This document shows, one piece after another, positions 50,829-58,851 of a DNA stretch of 64,000 bases (the stretch's first letter is position 1; the number at the start of each line of letters is the position of its first letter). The stretch spans positions 806,001-870,000 of the forward strand of contig NZ_JAAAMV010000001.1 of NCBI RefSeq assembly GCF_009909185.1. Reading direction: 5' to 3'. The position numbers and the translations under genes were made by a program. Below the pieces are notes generated by a model, which ran no database searches, was not told the DNA's origin, and saw only the letters and a list, made by a program, of their open reading frames with translations. The DNA comes from Paenibacillus glycinis. GTDB taxonomy: Bacteria > Bacillota > Bacilli > Paenibacillales > Paenibacillaceae.

Positions 50829-52184
50829 TTATAGCTTTTTCAAAAACGAAACGATCGTCAGGAGCCCTTTATCGAAGTTCTCCAGGTTGAAATGCTCATT
50901 CGGCGCATGCAATTTCTCATCCGGCAGGCCGAAGCCCATCAGGACGACGGGCGCCCCCAACAGGCGAGCGAACGCCTCTACGATCGGGATTCCGCCGCCG
51001 TCTTTCGTGAACAGGGCACGCGTGCCGTAGACCTCCTCGTAGGCGTCCGCCGCCAACCGGAGCATTCGATCGGAAGGATCGATATCGTACGCGCGAATCT
51101 TCACGCCGCTCTGAACGGATAGCTTCGCGCCTGGCCGCATATGCCGCTGCAGATGACGCGTGATCTTGTCGAGTATATCCTGCGGGTCTTGATCGCCGAC
51201 GAGGCGGCAGGTGATCTTGGCATGCGCTTCTCTCGGAATGACCGTCTTCATGCCTTCGCCCTGGAAGCCGCCGTAGACGCCGTTAAGCTCCAGCGTCGGC
51301 CTTGCTCCGATCCGCTCCGCAAACGAGAAGCCCTCCTCGCCGTACAAGGCATCCAGCCCCAGGTTCTTCCGCAGCTGCTCCTCGTCGTGGTTCAGCTTCG
51401 CGAATTCCGACTTCATCAGCGGCGAGATGTCCGGCACGCCGGCATAGAAACCCTCGACCGCCACTTTGCCGCGCTCGTCGTGAAGGGTGGCCAGCAGCGA
51501 CACAAGCGCATGCAGCGCGTTCGGAACCCCGCCTCCGTAGAGACCGGAGTGCAGATCGGTATTTGCCGTATTCACGGTCGCCTCCAACGAACAGATGCCG
51601 CGCAGGCCGGTCGTGATGGACGGCTTGCCCCTGTCCAGAAACGGCGTATCCGAGACGACCACGACATCGGCCGCCAGCAGCTCTTGGTTCGTCTCGAGAA
51701 AATGAAGCAGGCTCGGACTCGTAATCTCCTCTTCTCCCTCTATGCATAGCTTGATGTTGACCGGCAGCTCGCCCTCCTGCTTCAAGATCGCTTCGATCGC
51801 CTTGATATGAAGGAATAATTGTCCCTTGTCGTCCGTCGCCCCGCGCGCGTATAGTTTGCCGTCACGAATGTCCGGCTCGAACGGCGGCGTTATCCACAAA
51901 TCAAGCGGATCGGCCGGCTGCACGTCGTAATGACCGTATACGAGCACCGTCGGCTTCCCTGGCGCGTGCAGGTAATCCGCCGTAACGATGGGATGCCCGT
52001 TCGTCCGGTGAAGGCGGACATGTTCGAGACCCGCTTCGGTCATCTTGTTCGCAAGCCATTCGGCTGCCCGCACCATGTCGGGCGAATGTTCGGATAGGCA
52101 GGAAACGCTCGGGATGGCAAGCACCTCCTTCAGCTCGGCGAGATGCTTCTCCCTGTTCGCCCCGAAATAATGTTCGTAGTTCAT
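50829..52184 (-). CDS. M20-family metallopeptidase (dipeptidase)
   Basis: A 451-residue cytoplasmic zinc peptidase of the ArgE/DapE/carnosinase-like group. Metal-site motifs: VYGHYDVQPAD (His, Asp), RGATDDKGQ (bridging Asp), CIEGEEEITSP (Glu pair) and the C-terminal PNEHFNLENF (His). The dimerisation lid lies between about 200 and 330. I chose ATG 52184 (MNYEHYFG) because AAGGAGAG is 8 nt upstream; a GTG at 52193 lies directly on that site. It likely releases amino acids from dipeptides, which would complement the neighbouring secreted proteases, though it has its own promoter and terminators. Confidence 0.92.
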   Translation of the reverse strand: MNYEHYFGANREKHLAELKEVLAIPSVSCLSEHSPDMVRAAEWLANKMTEAGLEHVRLHRTNGHPIVTADYLHAPGKPTVLVYGHYDVQPADPLDLWITPPFEPDIRDGKLYARGATDDKGQLFLHIKAIEAILKQEGELPVNIKLCIEGEEEITSPSLLHFLETNQELLAADVVVVSDTPFLDRGKPSITTGLRGICSLEATVNTANTDLHSGLYGGGVPNALHALVSLLATLHDERGKVAVEGFYAGVPDISPLMKSEFAKLNHDEEQLRKNLGLDALYGEEGFSFAERIGARPTLELNGVYGGFQGEGMKTVIPREAHAKITCRLVGDQDPQDILDKITRHLQRHMRPGAKLSVQSGVKIRAYDIDPSDRMLRLAADAYEEVYGTRALFTKDGGGIPIVEAFARLLGAPVVLMGFGLPDEKLHAPNEHFNLENFDKGLLTIVSFLKKL

Positions 52185-52231
52185 GGCATGCACTCTCCTT
52201 CATCATGAATTTTGCAAGGATCATTTTATGA

Positions 52232-52261
52232 ATTTTATCCGTAATGACAGCTCGAAGACAA
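52232..52261 (-). promoter_or_regulatory. Candidate promoter of the M20 peptidase gene
   Basis: On the minus strand: -35 TTGTCT (52256-52261), 18-nt spacer, -10 TAAAAT (52232-52237), about 50 nt before the start codon. Confidence 0.5.
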
Positions 52262-52619
52262 ATAAGAAAATTTCGCTATGGCTATCATGAAATTTATCCT
52301 TTCCCCCGGCGGGAAGCGGATAGCATGAAAGACCCGAATTGACTTTTGGAAAATACATCATGCAAGCGTGCTCGATCATGACGAACGAGGCGCTACACGC
52401 ATCCATCTTCAGAAAAGAGGCACTTCCAGCAGCATCGCTCGTTTGGTTCTCAGTTCCTTTATCTGTAGAACTGAATAAAATACACTAACCGACAAGCGAT
52501 TGCTGACGGATTATTCGCGGGTAAAAGATTGGACGTATTAACGTAAAGCGAATGGCTTAAGCGAGGTCGCAATTCATTGTTGGTAAATATTTCGTCATAT
52601 TATATCGCTCAAAATATAA
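52262..52619. other. Intergenic region between M20 and glutathione peroxidase genes
   Basis: No gene seen. Near its right end an inverted repeat ATTATAT-N8-ATATAAT (about 52599-52620) abuts the -35 of the glutathione peroxidase promoter and could bind a regulator; it does not match the 15-bp PerR box well. Confidence 0.4.
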
Positions 52620-52648
52620 TTGACCAAATTGTAATTCGCATGTATACT
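52620..52648 (+). promoter_or_regulatory. Sigma-A promoter of the glutathione peroxidase gene
   Basis: TTGACC (52620-52625), 17-nt spacer, TATACT (52643-52648); the start codon is 66 nt downstream. Confidence 0.7.
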
Positions 52649-52714
52649 CATAGCTGTGAGATATATAGTGCAAAGCTTAATTTTGAACAACATACATCGA
52701 GAGGATGATCCAAC

Positions 52715-53191
52715 ATGTCTATTTACGATTTTGAAGTCACGACCGTCAAAGGCGAATCCAAATCGCTCCGCGAGTATCAAGGCAAAGTATTGCTGATCGT
52801 CAATACGGCCAGCAATTGCATGTTTACGTCCCAATACAAGGAGCTTCAGGCGCTGTACGCCAAGTACAACAAAGAAGGCTTGGAGATTTTGGGGTTCCCT
52901 ACGAACCAGTTCGGCAACGGCGAGAAAGGCTCGAACGAAGACATCCATAGCTTTTGCGAAATCAACTACGGCGTCTCTTTCCCGCTGTTCGAGAAAACCG
53001 AAGTAAACGGCGATAACGCCCACCCTTTGTTTCAACACCTGAAGCAAGCTGCTCCCGGCGTGCTCGGCTCGAAATCGATCAAATGGAACTTTACCAAGTT
53101 TCTCGTCGACCGCAACGGCAACGTGCTGAGACGGTTCGGCTCCGCCGAGAAGCCGGCGCAGCTGGAAAAAGATGTATCCATCCTGCTCTAA
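52715..53191 (+). CDS. Glutathione peroxidase-family thiol peroxidase
   Basis: A 158-residue thioredoxin-fold peroxidase. The peroxidatic Cys35 is in NTASNCMFTSQY, with the partner residues Gln65 (FPTNQFGN) and Trp124-Asn125 (IKWNFTKFLVDR). Cys81 (HSFCEINYGV) is placed like the resolving cysteine of bacterial members, so thioredoxin rather than glutathione is the probable reductant. Length is normal for the family. GAGAGGA precedes the ATG. It detoxifies hydroperoxides in the cytoplasm. Confidence 0.94.
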   Translation: MSIYDFEVTTVKGESKSLREYQGKVLLIVNTASNCMFTSQYKELQALYAKYNKEGLEILGFPTNQFGNGEKGSNEDIHSFCEINYGVSFPLFEKTEVNGDNAHPLFQHLKQAAPGVLGSKSIKWNFTKFLVDRNGNVLRRFGSAEKPAQLEKDVSILL

Positions 53192-53324
53192 ACGACTATC
53201 ATCCGTCCGTTTAGGAGCTTTCGCAACGCAAAAAAAAGCCGGCGTTCCAAAGCGCGACAACCATCCTCGCAAATAAAACAAACAAAATTTGCACATGCTA
53301 CGCATAGCTAAGGAGGACGCAAGC

Positions 53325-54245
53325 ATGAGTATCGCTGCGAATCATTCGAAGAAACCGCTTATTGTCTTTATCCATGGCGCTTTTATGACTCCGGATAGCT
53401 GGTCGCCGATGAGGGACTATTTTCTGCAAGCAGGATATGCGTCGATCGCTCCCGCCTGGCCCCACCATGATCGCAGTATCGAGGAGCTTCGAAATCATCC
53501 TGCCAAGGACCTTGGAAAGCTCGGTCTGGAGGACATCGTTGCCCATCACGCGAATCTGATCAAAGCATTGCCCGAGAAGCCGATCCTGATCGGGCATTCG
53601 TTCGGAGGTTTAGTCACGCAGATCCTGATGGATCGCAACCTAGGCTTGGCCGGAATCGCCATTGACCCTGCCGCTCCTAAAGGCATCAGCGCCGGGGGAT
53701 ACAAAACGGCGCGAAAATCGGTGGCATCCATCCTGTTCAAGCCTTGGAAAAAGACCGTTGCATTGACGTTCAAGCAATTCCAATACGCTTTCGTAAACAA
53801 CATGCCTTTAGAGGAGCAAAAAGAAGCGTTCCGTTATTCGGTCCCCGAGACAACCAAAATCTTTTTTCAAAGCGCGCTTGCCGCTTTCCATGCCGAGAGC
53901 CAGCTTACCGTCAACTTCAAGAACGGCAATCGAGGGCCGCTTCTCATTGTGGCAGGCGAGGAAGACCATATCGTGCCGGCCGCGATGGTGAGGAAAAATT
54001 TCGGGCTTTATGATCAAACATCCGGCGCATCGACGCATTTTGCGGCATTTCCAAATCGTTCGCATTGGATTATCGCCCAAAAAGGGTTCACCGAGGTTGC
54101 GGATTATATGATGGCATGGGTTCAAGAGCAGGTTCGACCCTCACACGCGAATGAATCCGCAAACCTCGAGCCTGGCGAATTCGCGAACGGATCCCCTCCT
54201 CCCGAACAAGAACATCGTCCCGGCGAACAAACATTTTTACACTAA
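53325..54245 (+). CDS. Alpha/beta hydrolase
   Basis: A 306-residue cytoplasmic hydrolase. The oxyanion segment is VFIHGAFMTPDSW, the nucleophile elbow GHSFGG (Ser92), and later acid and base candidates are in AGEEDHIVP and NRSHW. A helical cap lies between (about 115-200). The start at 53325 follows AAGGAGG; the earlier ATG at 53289 has no site. The last 30 residues are hydrophilic and irregular. Substrate unknown. It has no close relation to the glutathione peroxidase gene other than position. Confidence 0.88.
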   Translation: MSIAANHSKKPLIVFIHGAFMTPDSWSPMRDYFLQAGYASIAPAWPHHDRSIEELRNHPAKDLGKLGLEDIVAHHANLIKALPEKPILIGHSFGGLVTQILMDRNLGLAGIAIDPAAPKGISAGGYKTARKSVASILFKPWKKTVALTFKQFQYAFVNNMPLEEQKEAFRYSVPETTKIFFQSALAAFHAESQLTVNFKNGNRGPLLIVAGEEDHIVPAAMVRKNFGLYDQTSGASTHFAAFPNRSHWIIAQKGFTEVADYMMAWVQEQVRPSHANESANLEPGEFANGSPPPEQEHRPGEQTFLH

Positions 54246-54274
54246 TAGCAAACAACCTTAGCGGCAATAAAAAG

Positions 54275-54301
54275 CCTTCGATGAATGGCATCGAAGGTTT
54301 T
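54275..54301 (+). terminator. Terminator of the alpha/beta hydrolase gene
   Basis: Perfect 9-bp stem CCTTCGATG / CATCGAAGG with a 5-nt loop, followed by TTTTG. Confidence 0.85.
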
Positions 54302-54337
54302 GTTGTTGGTGGTGGTGGTTAAGCCATCTCTTGATTC

Positions 54338-54817
54338 TTATTTTACGTTCAAGTCTACGTAGAACGGGATATCGGTCACGCCTTGCTCGCGAGCGTAAAC
54401 GAAAAGCTGCCCTTTATGATGAGCCTCGTGCGCGACCAGGCGATGGCACATTTCTTCGACCGGCTCCGTGACGTCGACACCGTTAATATTGATCGTGGCG
54501 ATTTGTTGAAGGTCGGAATCGGTGTAGGACGCCAGTTTTTGCTCCGTGACCTCGGTGAGACGTTTGACAAGCTCGCGCGCTTCCGGCAGCGTCGAAGGAA
54601 CCGGCGGGATGTTCATGTCGCGCTTCTCGATTTGGGCGAAAAAGAACTCGGGCGTCCAGGCGAGATGATGCACCAGCTCCAGCGTGGTCCAACCGCCTTC
54701 CCACGGACGCCAATGGCCGCTCGAATCAGGCAGTTTAGCCACGAGTGCAATCAGGCTGTTGTGGTGCATTTTCCAGCCTTTCATAATTTTTTGGGCTGCT
54801 GACAGTTGTGTTATCAC
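54338..54817 (-). CDS. DinB-family protein
   Basis: A 159-residue four-helix-bundle protein of the DinB/YfiT superfamily. The three metal-binding histidines are recognisable: LVHHLAW (about His50) and VAHEAHHKGQ (His130 and His134). Start is GTG with GAGGAGG 7 nt upstream. Members are often metal-dependent thiol transferases or hydrolases; the function here is unknown. Confidence 0.9.
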   Translation of the reverse strand: MITQLSAAQKIMKGWKMHHNSLIALVAKLPDSSGHWRPWEGGWTTLELVHHLAWTPEFFFAQIEKRDMNIPPVPSTLPEARELVKRLTEVTEQKLASYTDSDLQQIATININGVDVTEPVEEMCHRLVAHEAHHKGQLFVYAREQGVTDIPFYVDLNVK

Positions 54818-55033
54818 TTGAATGCCTCCTCATTTTCAAATAAATGTCCGGTATTCTTCGAGATGGCGTAAACGACTGATGCCAAAAAGTTCGACTTCAA
54901 GACGCTGCCCTATCACATGGCGTATTTTCTGCTTTAATAACGCGTACTATGCATAATCAAATTCACGGTAAGCCATTCGTTTTTTTATGAATGATCCTTC
55001 ATCCGATGGATTCGCCGGACACGACTCGCGAGC

Positions 55034-55903
55034 TTACTGGTTAATGATGAAGCCTGCCAACTGTCTGCTGACGGCCTCTTCACGCGCAATGATCGAGATT
55101 TGGCGGGTCAACCCAAAATTCAAAATCGGTATCGCCTTCACGGGATCCTTCATCTGATGAACAAACATGGCAGGCAGAATGGATATTCCCTCGTTGGCCT
55201 GTATCAATTCCATGATGCTTTGTCCCAACTCGACTTCCGTGACCAGCTTTAACTTCTCGCCTCTTGCGGAAAACTCGTCCTCTACCAGCTCCCTTGCATC
55301 GCAGCCTCCCGGCAGCATCAAGAAGGCTTCATTCTTGATCTCTTCGAACGATACCCCTTTTTTGCCTCCGAACAGAGCGTGATCGACGTTAACGAACAAC
55401 AAGAACTCCTCCGTAAATAGAGGCGAAGCGTAAAATGAATGCTTCACTCCCCTGTCATCGAATAGCGCAGCATCGAGCGTGCCGTACTCCACGTTTTTCA
55501 GCAATTCGTGAAAACTATAATACACGCGTATGTTTATTTCTACGGATTGGGCCTGTTGATTGCCCGCAAGCCGGTTGGGCAGAAAGAGCGTTGCCACGCT
55601 CGGCCAAGAACCGACCGCGAAATCCGTCTTAACCTCGTCCTGAAGCGATGCAATCTCCCGGCGAAGCGCGCTTATTTCGTTTGTGATCGTTTTGCTGCTA
55701 TCCAGCAGCATTCGCCCGGCCGGCGTTAGCGTGACGCCTCTAGACGAACGCAATAATAACGGCGCCCCCAAATCCGTCTCCAGATTCCGGATTTGCTTGC
55801 TCAGCGCAGGCTGGCTGATATGCAAGCGTTCGCTAGCCTTCGTAAGGCTTTTGGTCTCGGCCGCTTGCAGAAACGCCTCCAGCCATTCCATCCTCATCTT
55901 CAT
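55034..55903 (-). CDS. LysR-family transcriptional regulator
   Basis: About 289 residues. N-terminal winged helix-turn-helix (WLEAFLQAAETKSLTKASE, LHISQPALSKQIRNLE, APLLLRSSRGVTLTPAGR) and a LysR effector domain. Several ATGs (55903, 55897, 55891) compete behind a GGGGGG tract; the longer frame to 55978 lacks a site and adds non-family residues. It lies downstream of, and on the same strand as, the DJ-1/hydrolase pair, which may be its target. Confidence 0.88.
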   Translation of the reverse strand: MKMRMEWLEAFLQAAETKSLTKASERLHISQPALSKQIRNLETDLGAPLLLRSSRGVTLTPAGRMLLDSSKTITNEISALRREIASLQDEVKTDFAVGSWPSVATLFLPNRLAGNQQAQSVEINIRVYYSFHELLKNVEYGTLDAALFDDRGVKHSFYASPLFTEEFLLFVNVDHALFGGKKGVSFEEIKNEAFLMLPGGCDARELVEDEFSARGEKLKLVTEVELGQSIMELIQANEGISILPAMFVHQMKDPVKAIPILNFGLTRQISIIAREEAVSRQLAGFIINQ

Positions 55904-56001
55904 CCCCCCATGACTTCCGGTTGTCCCTGCCGGGAAAGCAATCCTCCGACTGTCCCCTCTGCCTTTATGAAGATGCATGACTTTACGCGAAAAGCCAACA
56001 A

Positions 56002-56038
56002 ACCAAGAACGGTCGGCTGCGTCCGGCCCATTCTTGGT
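56002..56038 (-). terminator. Likely terminator of the hydrolase/DJ-1 unit
   Basis: Outer stem ACCAAGAA / TTCTTGGT around a GC-rich inner pairing (GGCCGGAC region); the minus strand continues TTTGTTGG, so the T-tract is weak. Confidence 0.5.
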
Positions 56039-56108
56039 CTCTTATGCCGATCTTATCACAGAACAGGATTCGGAACCGTAACTTTGTCACATAACGGTTA
56101 TACCATTT

Positions 56109-56783
56109 TTATCCTTTCTCATTAGCCGCTAGTTTGCGAATGACTTCTTCAGCCGCGCGTTGGGCTGATTGCGGATTTTGACCCGTGATGAGATGACCGT
56201 CGACTTGAACGTTAGTCGTCCAGTTGGGCGTTAATACGATGTTGGCGCCTAACTGGCGAAGCTTGGTCTCCAACAGGAACGGCATGTATCGATCCAGCGT
56301 GGTCTCCCGCTCCTCCTCATCGGTAAACGTTGCGATCGTCTTCCCGCCGACCAATGGCGTGCCATCCGAAAGTCTCGCCCCCACGAGGGCCGCCGGCCCG
56401 TGACATACGGCAGCCACCACTCTTCCCGACTCATAGAAGGCGCGAATGATGGATTGAAGCAGCTCGTGATCGGGCATATCGAACATGCACCCATGTCCGC
56501 CAGGGATAAACACCGCGTCAAAAGAGCCGCTATCGTCAACGTTGTCGAGTTTGACGGTATGTTGCAAATGAACGGCTGCATCGAGCACATCCTGGGGCGC
56601 GCCGTTCAAGCTTCGATGATCGACCGGCACCCGTCCGCCCAAAATGCTTGCGATCGTGACCTCGCAGCCTTGTTTTGAAAATGCCGCGAAGGGTTCGGCG
56701 AATTCCGACAGCCATAAACCCGTTTGCTCGGTATCGCTCATTCGGTCTGCGCTTGTAAGTACCATCAGAATGCGTTTTGTCAT
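56109..56783 (-). CDS. DJ-1/PfpI superfamily protein (Hsp31/deglycase-like)
   Basis: A 224-residue class I glutamine-amidotransferase-like protein. Nucleophile elbow AAVCHGPAAL with Cys127-His128, an acidic residue in SDTEQTG (Glu19), and VFIPGGHGCMFD, typical of the Hsp31/glyoxalase III type. Cytoplasmic. It lies 20 nt downstream of the lipoprotein hydrolase gene and so is probably co-transcribed. It may detoxify methylglyoxal or act as a protein-repair enzyme. Confidence 0.9.
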   Translation of the reverse strand: MTKRILMVLTSADRMSDTEQTGLWLSEFAEPFAAFSKQGCEVTIASILGGRVPVDHRSLNGAPQDVLDAAVHLQHTVKLDNVDDSGSFDAVFIPGGHGCMFDMPDHELLQSIIRAFYESGRVVAAVCHGPAALVGARLSDGTPLVGGKTIATFTDEEERETTLDRYMPFLLETKLRQLGANIVLTPNWTTNVQVDGHLITGQNPQSAQRAAEEVIRKLAANEKG

Positions 56784-56803
56784 GGCGGTGCCTCCTTAAG
56801 CGA

Positions 56804-57715
56804 TTATTTCCTGCCTGCCTCGACTAGTTTTCTCGCTAAGTAATCCGGCTGCGCATACGCCGTAGTCATATGATCGCCTTCCCCGACAGTCAGCCGAAAT
56901 TGCCCCAAATGGCTGGATTGGGCAGGATGGAACCCATAACGTTCCCCTTGCGGCGTAACCGTATCCGAAGTTAGAAACAGATAACTTTTAGGGATATTCA
57001 AGCTATAAAATTTCTTAAGATCAAGCTTCTGCACAAGCGGAGCGGCCGGTTCCGGTTTTGCGCTTTTATAGATCGTTTGGGCAAGCGCATAACTTGCCGT
57101 ATTGACAAAGCCTTCTCTGAACGACGAGAACGGCAGCTTAATGGTGCCGTTTCCGGATGTTTCGGCTAATTGCCCAAACACCTTTTGAAGCTCCGGCGGG
57201 AATTGGTCGCTCACGCTTTGCCCGTCGAGCGGCACGAAAGCATCGAAAAAGACCAAGCGGGCGATCCGATCCGGTACCTGCTCGGCAACCTTCTGAATGA
57301 CGGTCCCTCCAAAGCTGTGTCCGACAAGGACGACATTTTTCAATTTTTTTGACGTCATGTAATCCGTAACGGACTTCACGATCGCTTCGTGCTTCACGGA
57401 AGGATTATACAATTTACCGTGGCCGGCATATTCCGGCACGTATACCGTATGGCCTGCTTTTCTCAATGCCGCAGCGGTATTGTTCCAATAGCTCGCGTCC
57501 GCCCAAGAACCATGCACGAGCACAAATGTTAAACGTTCCTGGCCCGAGGGCGTTGCCGCCGCCTCTATAATCGGTTTTGAATCCGAGTAGGCAGCGCTTT
57601 TTTGAACGTCGTTATTCGCGGCATTCCGGTTATTCGATTGCGCGCATCCTGTCGTTCCGCCGATCAGGATCGCTGCACCCAGCATGGCTCCTAAACATCG
57701 ATTAGCGTTCTTCAT
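56804..57715 (-). CDS. Alpha/beta hydrolase, predicted lipoprotein
   Basis: A 303-residue hydrolase with an N-terminal signal and lipobox-like GGTTGC (Cys24), so probably tethered outside the membrane. Catalytic features: VLVHGSWADASYW, nucleophile GHSFGG (Ser133) and a late His in GEGDHMTTAY. The sequence resembles the esterase/salicylate-esterase-like group. Start at 57715 chosen because GAAGGAG lies 9 nt upstream; the frame's first ATG at 57766 is too early and would bury the signal peptide. First gene of a unit with the DJ-1 gene. Confidence 0.88.
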   Translation of the reverse strand: MKNANRCLGAMLGAAILIGGTTGCAQSNNRNAANNDVQKSAAYSDSKPIIEAAATPSGQERLTFVLVHGSWADASYWNNTAAALRKAGHTVYVPEYAGHGKLYNPSVKHEAIVKSVTDYMTSKKLKNVVLVGHSFGGTVIQKVAEQVPDRIARLVFFDAFVPLDGQSVSDQFPPELQKVFGQLAETSGNGTIKLPFSSFREGFVNTASYALAQTIYKSAKPEPAAPLVQKLDLKKFYSLNIPKSYLFLTSDTVTPQGERYGFHPAQSSHLGQFRLTVGEGDHMTTAYAQPDYLARKLVEAGRK

Positions 57716-58037
57716 TGATTTGAACTCCTTCTTGAATGGTCTTGAATCGCAGCCCGCATCCGACAAACCATAATGTAAACAACTTTAACCGCCTTGATGC
57801 AGATCGGACAGGATCTACGGATCGTCATCAAAGGTTGCCATTGGCCGTCTGTGCCACTATTCATGACGGAATGCCCGCGCAACTAATAATCCGGGCACTC
57901 CCTGAGTAACCTAGCTTTATCGGGCATCCATTTGGCCGTCTTATTGCGCAAGTCCTTAGGATCGCGGTTTAGAATGTACATCGGCTCCCGAAGCTTCGAT
58001 GGGGCGGTGTCCACTACATTCACGAAGGAGATGTATC
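57716..58037. other. Divergent region between hydrolase and dehydrogenase genes
   Basis: Intergenic, no gene seen. It contains an inverted repeat TGCCCG-N14-CGGGCA (57872-57897) and a further CGGGCA at about 57918, which may be operator half-sites for control of the two divergent units. Confidence 0.35.
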
Positions 58038-58778
58038 ATGAGCGAAGGCATCGAAAACAAGGTCGTGCTGATTACGGGCGGCGGCACCGGTATCGGAGCG
58101 GAGGCCGCGCGCCTGCTCGCATCCAAGGGAGCGATCGTGGCGGTGGCCGCGCGCCGGAAGGATAAGCTCGACGAAGTGGTTGCGCAGATCACGAAGGCCG
58201 GCGGCAAGGCCGGCGCCTACGCGCTCGATGTGGTCGATAAGGCGCAGTTCAAGTCTGTCGCCGATGCGGTCATTGCGGATTTCGGCAAACTCGACGTCCT
58301 CGTCAACAACGCCGGCCTAATGCCGATCCGTCCCATGGCCGAGGTAAACACCGACGAGTGGGACATGATGATCGACATTAACATCAAGGGGGTTCTGTAC
58401 GGCATAGCCTCGGTCCTGCCGGACTTCCTTGCCAAGAAGAGCGGTCATATTATCAACATTAGCTCGGTTGCGGGAATCAAGGTATTTTCCCCGGGCGGCA
58501 CCGTCTATTCGGGCACGAAATTCGCGGTGCGCGCGATTTCCGAAGGCCTGCGCCATGAAGTCGGCGACAAGGTCCGGGTCACGTCTATCGAACCCGGAGG
58601 CGTGGAAAGCGACCTGAAGTTCAACACCACCGGCACGTCGGCGACCTCCGTGATGGAGTTCTACAAAACCGCCATTCCGGCCAGCGCGGTGGCGCGGGCC
58701 ATCGCCTATGCCATCGAACAGCCGGTGGAGGTCGATGTCAACGAAATCGTTCTGCGTCCGACCGCGCAGGAATTCTGA
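58038..58778 (+). CDS. Short-chain dehydrogenase/reductase (classical SDR)
   Basis: A 246-residue NAD(P)-dependent oxidoreductase. Cofactor motif TGGGTGIG (13-20), ARRKDK after strand 2 favouring NADP, NNAG (90-93) and catalytic Ser142, Tyr157 and Lys161 in YSGTK. Start is fixed by AAGGAG before ATG 58038. Substrate unknown. Ends in a strong hairpin shared with the converging subtilase operon. Confidence 0.92.
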   Translation: MSEGIENKVVLITGGGTGIGAEAARLLASKGAIVAVAARRKDKLDEVVAQITKAGGKAGAYALDVVDKAQFKSVADAVIADFGKLDVLVNNAGLMPIRPMAEVNTDEWDMMIDINIKGVLYGIASVLPDFLAKKSGHIINISSVAGIKVFSPGGTVYSGTKFAVRAISEGLRHEVGDKVRVTSIEPGGVESDLKFNTTGTSATSVMEFYKTAIPASAVARAIAYAIEQPVEVDVNEIVLRPTAQEF

Positions 58779-58796
58779 TACGCCCTTGCTACGACG

Positions 58797-58821
58797 GAAA
58801 GCCCCCTTATAGGGGGCTTTC
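58797..58821. terminator. Shared hairpin terminator between SDR and fourth subtilase operon
   Basis: Perfect 11-bp stem GAAAGCCCCCT / AGGGGGCTTTC with a 3-nt loop, between converging genes. T-tracts are short on both strands. Confidence 0.75.
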
Positions 58822-58851
58822 GCGTGTCAAGAAGTCTGTCGGTCTTACTGA

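Noticed and set aside
52599-52620. PerR box at the glutathione peroxidase promoter
   Set aside because: The inverted repeat has an 8-nt spacer and does not match the 15-bp PerR consensus.
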